DNA of 12,038 nt from JAOUEE01 sp051011595 (GTDB lineage Bacteria > Actinomycetota > Acidimicrobiia > Acidimicrobiales > SHLQ01), in contig JBPCTQ010000096.1 of assembly GCA_051011595.1 (NCBI GenBank), forward strand, positions 1 to 12,038, in the 5' to 3' direction. The position numbers and the translations under genes are program-made. Shown piece after piece: positions 8,664-12,038 of the stretch. The notes under the pieces are model-generated. The model made no database searches. It saw nothing but the letters and a program-made list of their open reading frames with translations, and was not told the DNA's origin. Every line of letters begins with the position of its first letter. Positions within the stretch are counted from its first letter, which is position 1.

Positions 8664-9457
8664 GTGGTGAGTGTGCGTCGCACGTGTTCGAACAGCTGCA
8701 GGTCGAGTTGTTGGTCCTGCTCCACGCTCGTGCGCAGGGAGTCGGATAGATCGTGTTGGTGCGGAGCACGATTTCGCACCGGGATGGGGGGCAGCTCGAG
8801 GCCCATGTGCGCCGACAGACGGTGCTGAAAGGATTCGAGCTCGGAGGTGAGTCCCACCACGTCGAATCCGTCGACCACGGCCATCGCCCGCTCGAGGTCG
8901 GCCTCGGCGAGCGGTTCCGCTTCCGGCATCACGGTGAGCGCGGAGTACTGGTGCCGAATCTCGTTGCGGTGCTGTTTCGCCAGGTCGTCGGACGGTGGCG
9001 CCGTCACCCCGGTGGCCGCCAACTCTCGCAGACGGGTCTCCCAAGCGGCTTGGCTGGCCTCGAACACAGCTCGTCGTAGGGTGAGGATCCGGGTCTGATA
9101 GTTGGCCAGCCGGTTCCGCCAGTTCTCATCGGCGTAGATGTCCTCGATGCTCATGTCGAGGGCCCGAGCGATGTGGGCCAGGTGAGAAATCGTCCGCTCG
9201 ACCGGTTCACGCAGCACCGTTGCCCGAACGAACTCGGTGCCGACGGTGTCGGCCACCCAGGCCGGCATGTGTACGGAGTACAGACGGAGCTGACTTCGGC
9301 GCTTGGGCTCGAGGGTGATGAGGCGATTGATGCCGGTCTTCTCGTTGACGTTGGACGCTTCCGGGTAGACCTCGTCGGGGTGGTACACGGTGCGCAGCAG
9401 CTGCGTGACCGATGTGCCGGCTGTCTTCATGATGTGGAGGAAGAAGACCGGGGGCAT
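8660..9457 (-). CDS. Sulfotransferase family protein
   Basis: A PAPS-dependent sulfotransferase-fold protein of 265 residues from ATG 9457. The N-terminus carries the 5'-phosphosulfate loop FFLHIMKTAGTSV (Lys11, Thr12, Gly14, Thr15, Ser16). Residues 80-92, TVLREPVERTISH, match the 3'-phosphate-binding strand-helix (Arg83, Ser91). This resembles the sulfotransferase_2 / heparan-sulfate 2-O type in which HKTGGTS and LRDPxxRxxS are the two signatures. The frame stays open upstream to GTG 9574, but the extra 39 residues resemble nothing conserved and the P-loop normally sits near the start. No membrane segment is seen, so it is probably cytoplasmic. The acceptor (glycan, lipid or small molecule) cannot be told. 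It is divergent from an arylsulfatase-type gene. Confidence 0.78.
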   Translation of the reverse strand: MPPVFFLHIMKTAGTSVTQLLRTVYHPDEVYPEASNVNEKTGINRLITLEPKRRSQLRLYSVHMPAWVADTVGTEFVRATVLREPVERTISHLAHIARALDMSIEDIYADENWRNRLANYQTRILTLRRAVFEASQAAWETRLRELAATGVTAPPSDDLAKQHRNEIRHQYSALTVMPEAEPLAEADLERAMAVVDGFDVVGLTSELESFQHRLSAHMGLELPPIPVRNRAPHQHDLSDSLRTSVEQDQQLDLQLFEHVRRTLTT

Positions 9458-9489
9458 GCTCAAGATCGAACGTCCCGTTGGCGCCGACC

Positions 9490-9605
9490 GAGCGACGGAT
9501 GCGGTGTACCCATGAGCGATCCATGGTCTCAGAACCGTCAACGACGCGCAGAAACGGGCGACGACCGGAGTCACTCCGTTGGCACGTCAGGAGCGATCCG
9601 ATGGT
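9490..9605. repeat. Direct repeat GAGCGATCC(G)ATGGT, two copies plus one degenerate
   Basis: GAGCGATCC-ATGGT occurs at 9514-9527 and GAGCGATCC-G-ATGGT at 9591-9605, identical over 14 bases apart from one inserted G. A weaker third copy, GAGCGA-CGG-ATG-CGGT, begins at 9490. Copy starts are 24 and 77 bases apart. The location in a divergent spacer suggests protein-binding sites, but this is inference from two good copies only. Confidence 0.4.
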
Positions 9606-9704
9606 TGTCCGGTCAGCGGTCGGCCGGGCAGGTGGCGGGTGATCGGACAGGCGGTGGATCCCGCCAACCGCGCGGTGGAAGCGGTGGCCCGGTCATCGCC
9701 GTTC

Positions 9705-9710
9705 TAGCGT
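9705..9710 (+). promoter_or_regulatory. Putative leaderless -10 element of the sulfatase gene
   Basis: TAGCGT fits TANNNT and lies six bases before ATG 9717, so a transcript would begin at the start codon. No Shine-Dalgarno sequence precedes the ATG. The same hexamer at the same distance precedes the malic enzyme gene (5438-5443). No clear -35 is visible. Both sites have GTCAT a short way upstream (5427 and 9692), though the distances differ by two bases. Confidence 0.4.
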
Positions 9711-9716
9711 GCAGCA

Positions 9717-11924
9717 ATGACCCCGGACTGGCCTGTTGCACCCCGCCCGCCCGACGGTGCCCCGAACGTGATCGTGGTGCTCTTCGACGACGTCGGCTTC
9801 GGTGACTTCGGGTGTTACGGCTCGGAGATCGCCACGCCGGTCATCGACGAGCTGGCCGCCGGCGGGCTGCGGTATCGGAGTTTCCACACCACCGCGATGT
9901 GTTCGACCACCCGCGCTGCGCTGCTGACCGGTCGTAATCACCACAGCGTCGGTATGGGGTGTCTGGCCAACTTCGACAGCGGCTATCCCGGCTACCGGGG
10001 CAAGATCGCGGCCTCGGCCGGCACCTTGCCCGAGATGTTGGCGCCGCACGGCTACCGGTCGTACATGGTGGGTAAGTGGCACGTCACACCGCTCACCGAG
10101 ACCGGTCCGACCGGCCCGTTCGACGGGTGGCCGCTCGCCCGTGGTTTCGATCGGTTCTACGGGTTCCTCGACGCCGAGACCGACCAGTACGCCCCCGAGC
10201 TGGTGGCCGACAACTCCCACATCACCCCACCGGGTACGTATGAGACCGGGTACCACCTCACCGCCGATCTGGTCGACGCGTCGCTGCGGTTCGTGAAGGA
10301 CCATCAGGCCGGCGCACCCGATGATCCGTTCCTCCTGTGGCTCGGGTTCGGTGCCTGCCACGCCCCCCACCAAGCTCCTCGCGAGCTCATCGATCACTAC
10401 GTCGAGGTGTTCGCCAAGGGGTGGGATCGCACCCGTGAGGATCGCCTGGCCCGACAGATCGAGATGGGTGTTGTGCCGCCCGACACCCGTTTGCCCGATC
10501 GCAACGACGGCGTGTTGGCCTGGGACGACACCCGGCCCGAGGACCGTGAGGTGTTCGTTCGACTCCAGGCCGCTTATGCCGCCATGTTGGACCACGCCGA
10601 CCAACAGCTCGGTCGGCTGGTGTCGTTCCTGGACGAGGCCGAACTGCTCGACGACACCCTCGTGTTGGTGCTGTCCGACAACGGGGCCAGCCAGGAAGGC
10701 GGGATGAAGGGATTCGTCAACGCCATGGGGCCGTTCAACCTCGTGCACGAATCCATGGATCGCAAACGTGAGCTGCTCGACACCATCGGCGGGCCCGGCA
10801 CGCACTGCAACTTCCCGCTGGGGTGGGCCATGGCCGCCAACACACCTCTCCGGCGCTACAAGCAAAACACCCACGGCGGAGGCATCCGTGACCCGCTGGT
10901 GGTCCACTGGCCTCGCCGGGTGACTGATCACGGTGGCGTGCGGTCGCAGTTCTGCCACGCCAACGACATGGTCCCCACCCTCCTCGATCTGATCGGCATC
11001 GACCCGCCGGCCCAGGTCGGTGGTATCGACCAGACACCACTCGAAGGGGCCAGCTTCGCGGCGACGCTGACCGACGCGGACGCTCCACCCCCGAAGCACG
11101 CGCAGTACTTCGAGATGTTCGGCCACCGTGGCGTGTGGAACGATGGATGGAAGGCGGTTGCGTACCACCCGCCCGGCACGGCGTTCGCCGATGACCGGTG
11201 GGAGTTGTTCGACCTCGACAACGACTTCGCCGAGGTCCACGACCGCGCCGACGAGGAGCCCGACCGGCTGCGTGCGCTGATCGACCAGTGGTGGCAACAG
11301 GCTGGTGCCCACCAGGTGCTGCCGCTTGATGACCGCTTCGCCGAACGATTCGCCGAGAACGCGGCTCGCCACCATGGCACGCGGCGGCGATACGTGTTCT
11401 GGGACGGTATGGGTCACCTACCCACCGACGTGGCGCCCGATCTGCGGGCCCGGTCCTATCTCATCGAAGCCGAGGTCGACGTTCCCGACGACGGGGCCGA
11501 GGGGGTGCTGGTGGCCCACGGTGATGCGACCTCGGGGTACTCGCTGTACATCGCCACCGATGGCCACCTGGTCCACGATCTCAACGTCGGCGGATCCCAC
11601 AGCGTGGTGCGGTCCGACCGACCGGTGGCGGCCGGCCGGCATCGGCTGGCCTTTCGTCTCACCCGCTCCGCCGAGGGAATGGGTGCGGGCGAGTTGTTGG
11701 TCGACGACGAACCGGTGGGTCAGATGGTGCCCACGGCCGACCGGTTCTTCGTGACCATCTCGTGGAGTGGACTCGATGTGGGACTCGATCGCAGCAGCCC
11801 GGTGGGTGACTACCTGTCTCCGTTCGCCTTCACCGGAGATCTGCGACGGGTGATCGTCGACCTGGGCGACGACCAGGCCCTCGACCACGATGCGGTGGGG
11901 CGAGCCGAGCTGGGCCGGGAGTAA
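9717..11924 (+). CDS. Arylsulfatase-family sulfuric ester hydrolase
   Basis: A 735-residue alkaline-phosphatase-superfamily sulfatase that hydrolyses sulfate esters. Metal and active-site elements in order are VLFDDVGFGD (Asp24, Asp25), the formylglycine site region MCSTTRAALLTGRNHHSVG (Cys62, Arg66), GKWH (Lys120, His122) and LSDNG (Asp321, Asn322), with further His-rich stretches such as CHAPHQAP. Residues from about 570 onward form a beta-rich C-terminal domain containing SGYSLYIATDGHLVHDLN and a GLDVGLDRSSPVGDY segment, as in long actinobacterial arylsulfatases. The core CxPxR maturation motif reads CSTTR, with Thr for Pro. There is no signal peptide, so a cytoplasmic location is likely. 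No formylglycine-generating enzyme is encoded in the window. The substrate is unknown. It ends 4 bases from the converging DegV gene. Confidence 0.92.
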   Translation: MTPDWPVAPRPPDGAPNVIVVLFDDVGFGDFGCYGSEIATPVIDELAAGGLRYRSFHTTAMCSTTRAALLTGRNHHSVGMGCLANFDSGYPGYRGKIAASAGTLPEMLAPHGYRSYMVGKWHVTPLTETGPTGPFDGWPLARGFDRFYGFLDAETDQYAPELVADNSHITPPGTYETGYHLTADLVDASLRFVKDHQAGAPDDPFLLWLGFGACHAPHQAPRELIDHYVEVFAKGWDRTREDRLARQIEMGVVPPDTRLPDRNDGVLAWDDTRPEDREVFVRLQAAYAAMLDHADQQLGRLVSFLDEAELLDDTLVLVLSDNGASQEGGMKGFVNAMGPFNLVHESMDRKRELLDTIGGPGTHCNFPLGWAMAANTPLRRYKQNTHGGGIRDPLVVHWPRRVTDHGGVRSQFCHANDMVPTLLDLIGIDPPAQVGGIDQTPLEGASFAATLTDADAPPPKHAQYFEMFGHRGVWNDGWKAVAYHPPGTAFADDRWELFDLDNDFAEVHDRADEEPDRLRALIDQWWQQAGAHQVLPLDDRFAERFAENAARHHGTRRRYVFWDGMGHLPTDVAPDLRARSYLIEAEVDVPDDGAEGVLVAHGDATSGYSLYIATDGHLVHDLNVGGSHSVVRSDRPVAAGRHRLAFRLTRSAEGMGAGELLVDDEPVGQMVPTADRFFVTISWSGLDVGLDRSSPVGDYLSPFAFTGDLRRVIVDLGDDQALDHDAVGRAELGRE

Positions 11925-11928
11925 CGAG

Positions 11929-12038
11929 TCAGGCGGCGGGCCAGAAGAAGCCGCCGGCGGTGCCGGGCCCGGTGTGGGCGGCGATGCTGGGACCGACCCG
12001 GGAACGGGTCACCTCCACCACGTGGTCGAGTGCAGCCA
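11929..12038 (-). CDS. DegV family protein, C-terminal end only
   Basis: Reading the minus strand from the right edge gives 35 complete codons before the TGA at 11931-11929. They contain the segment SRVGPSIAAHTGPGTAGGFF, which matches the C-terminal GPxxGxHTGPG signature of DegV/FakB proteins. Those proteins bind a fatty acid and, in FakB, present it to the kinase FakA. The His of the HTGPG segment belongs to the ligand-head-group pocket in characterised FakB proteins (family knowledge). Start, N-terminal domain and length are outside the window. The gene faces the sulfatase with only four bases between stop codons. Confidence 0.8.
   Translation of the reverse strand, partial: AALDHVVEVTRSRVGPSIAAHTGPGTAGGFFWPAA

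Larger units (their letters stand above)
9458..9716. promoter_or_regulatory. Divergent spacer between sulfotransferase and sulfatase genes
   Basis: These 259 bases separate two genes transcribed away from each other, so promoters for both should lie here. The plus-strand promoter candidate is TAGCGT at 9705-9710. Upstream of it lie a perfect 10-bp palindrome ACCGCGCGGT (9667-9676), close to where a -35 element would fall, and GGCGG (9650-9654) facing CCGCC (9661-9665). Direct repeats occupy 9490-9605. For the minus gene, a weak -10-like TTCGAT (minus strand, 9470-9465) lies seven bases before ATG 9457. No convincing small gene was found. Confidence 0.4.

Noticed and set aside
9458..9574. Extended sulfotransferase start at GTG 9574
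   Set aside because: The added 39 residues show no conserved motif, and the PAPS loop normally lies at the very N-terminus, so ATG 9457 was preferred. It cannot be excluded.
9512..9805. Open frame from ATG 9512 across the divergent spacer into the sulfatase gene
   Set aside because: About 97 codons rich in Arg, Gly and Ser, with no recognisable motif or ribosome site, and it overlaps the well-supported sulfatase start in another frame. It looks like a chance G+C-rich frame.
9693..11417. 574-codon antisense frame under the sulfatase
   Set aside because: It mirrors the codon pattern of the sense gene and has no recognisable domain. Long antisense frames are expected at this base composition.
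11951..11972. CCGCCGGCGG and CCGGGCCCGG palindromes near the DegV gene end
   Set aside because: They lie within the DegV coding sequence over Gly, Ala and Pro codons and are explained by G+C-rich coding.

Overview
The window is a G+C-rich, densely packed bacterial chromosome segment with nine protein-coding genes, two of them cut by the window edges. GTG starts, short spacers, leaderless-looking promoters and protein styles (PurL, PyrE, ACT-malic enzyme, large arylsulfatase) suggest Actinomycetota, perhaps Acidimicrobiia. That placement comes from sequence style only. I see no tRNA, rRNA, CRISPR array, insertion sequence, integrase, toxin-antitoxin pair or defence gene.

Bases 1-5369 hold a nucleotide biosynthesis cluster, all on the plus strand: purL (5' end missing), purF, purM and pyrE. 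purF and purM are 4 bases apart, and purM and pyrE overlap by 4 bases, so purF-purM-pyrE is very probably one transcript. PurL (with PurQ and PurS expected outside the window), PurF and PurM carry out steps 4, 1 and 5 of IMP synthesis. PyrE makes OMP. PurF and PyrE both consume PRPP.

Bases 5370-7606 hold an NAD(P)-type malic enzyme with an N-terminal ACT domain, probably with its own leaderless promoter, and a HAD-superfamily hydrolase whose motif I lacks the second aspartate. Bases 7607-8629 hold a small structured spacer and an exported alpha/beta-hydrolase with a complete Ser-Asp-His triad.

Bases 8630-12038 hold a minus-strand sulfotransferase-like gene that converges on the hydrolase across a 9-bp-stem hairpin. 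It diverges from a 735-residue arylsulfatase-family gene on the plus strand. The 259-base divergent spacer carries direct repeats and inverted repeats. The sulfatase ends 4 bases from the stop of a converging DegV-family gene, of which only the last 35 codons are present.

The window is mostly ordinary housekeeping plus accessory hydrolases, and I cannot support a new multi-gene system. The best leads are a His-to-Pro change in the conserved SHNHPS motif of PurL, a non-canonical formylglycine motif (CSTTR) in the sulfatase, the divergent sulfotransferase/sulfatase pair with repeats between them, and identical TAGCGT-N6-ATG start regions at two genes.
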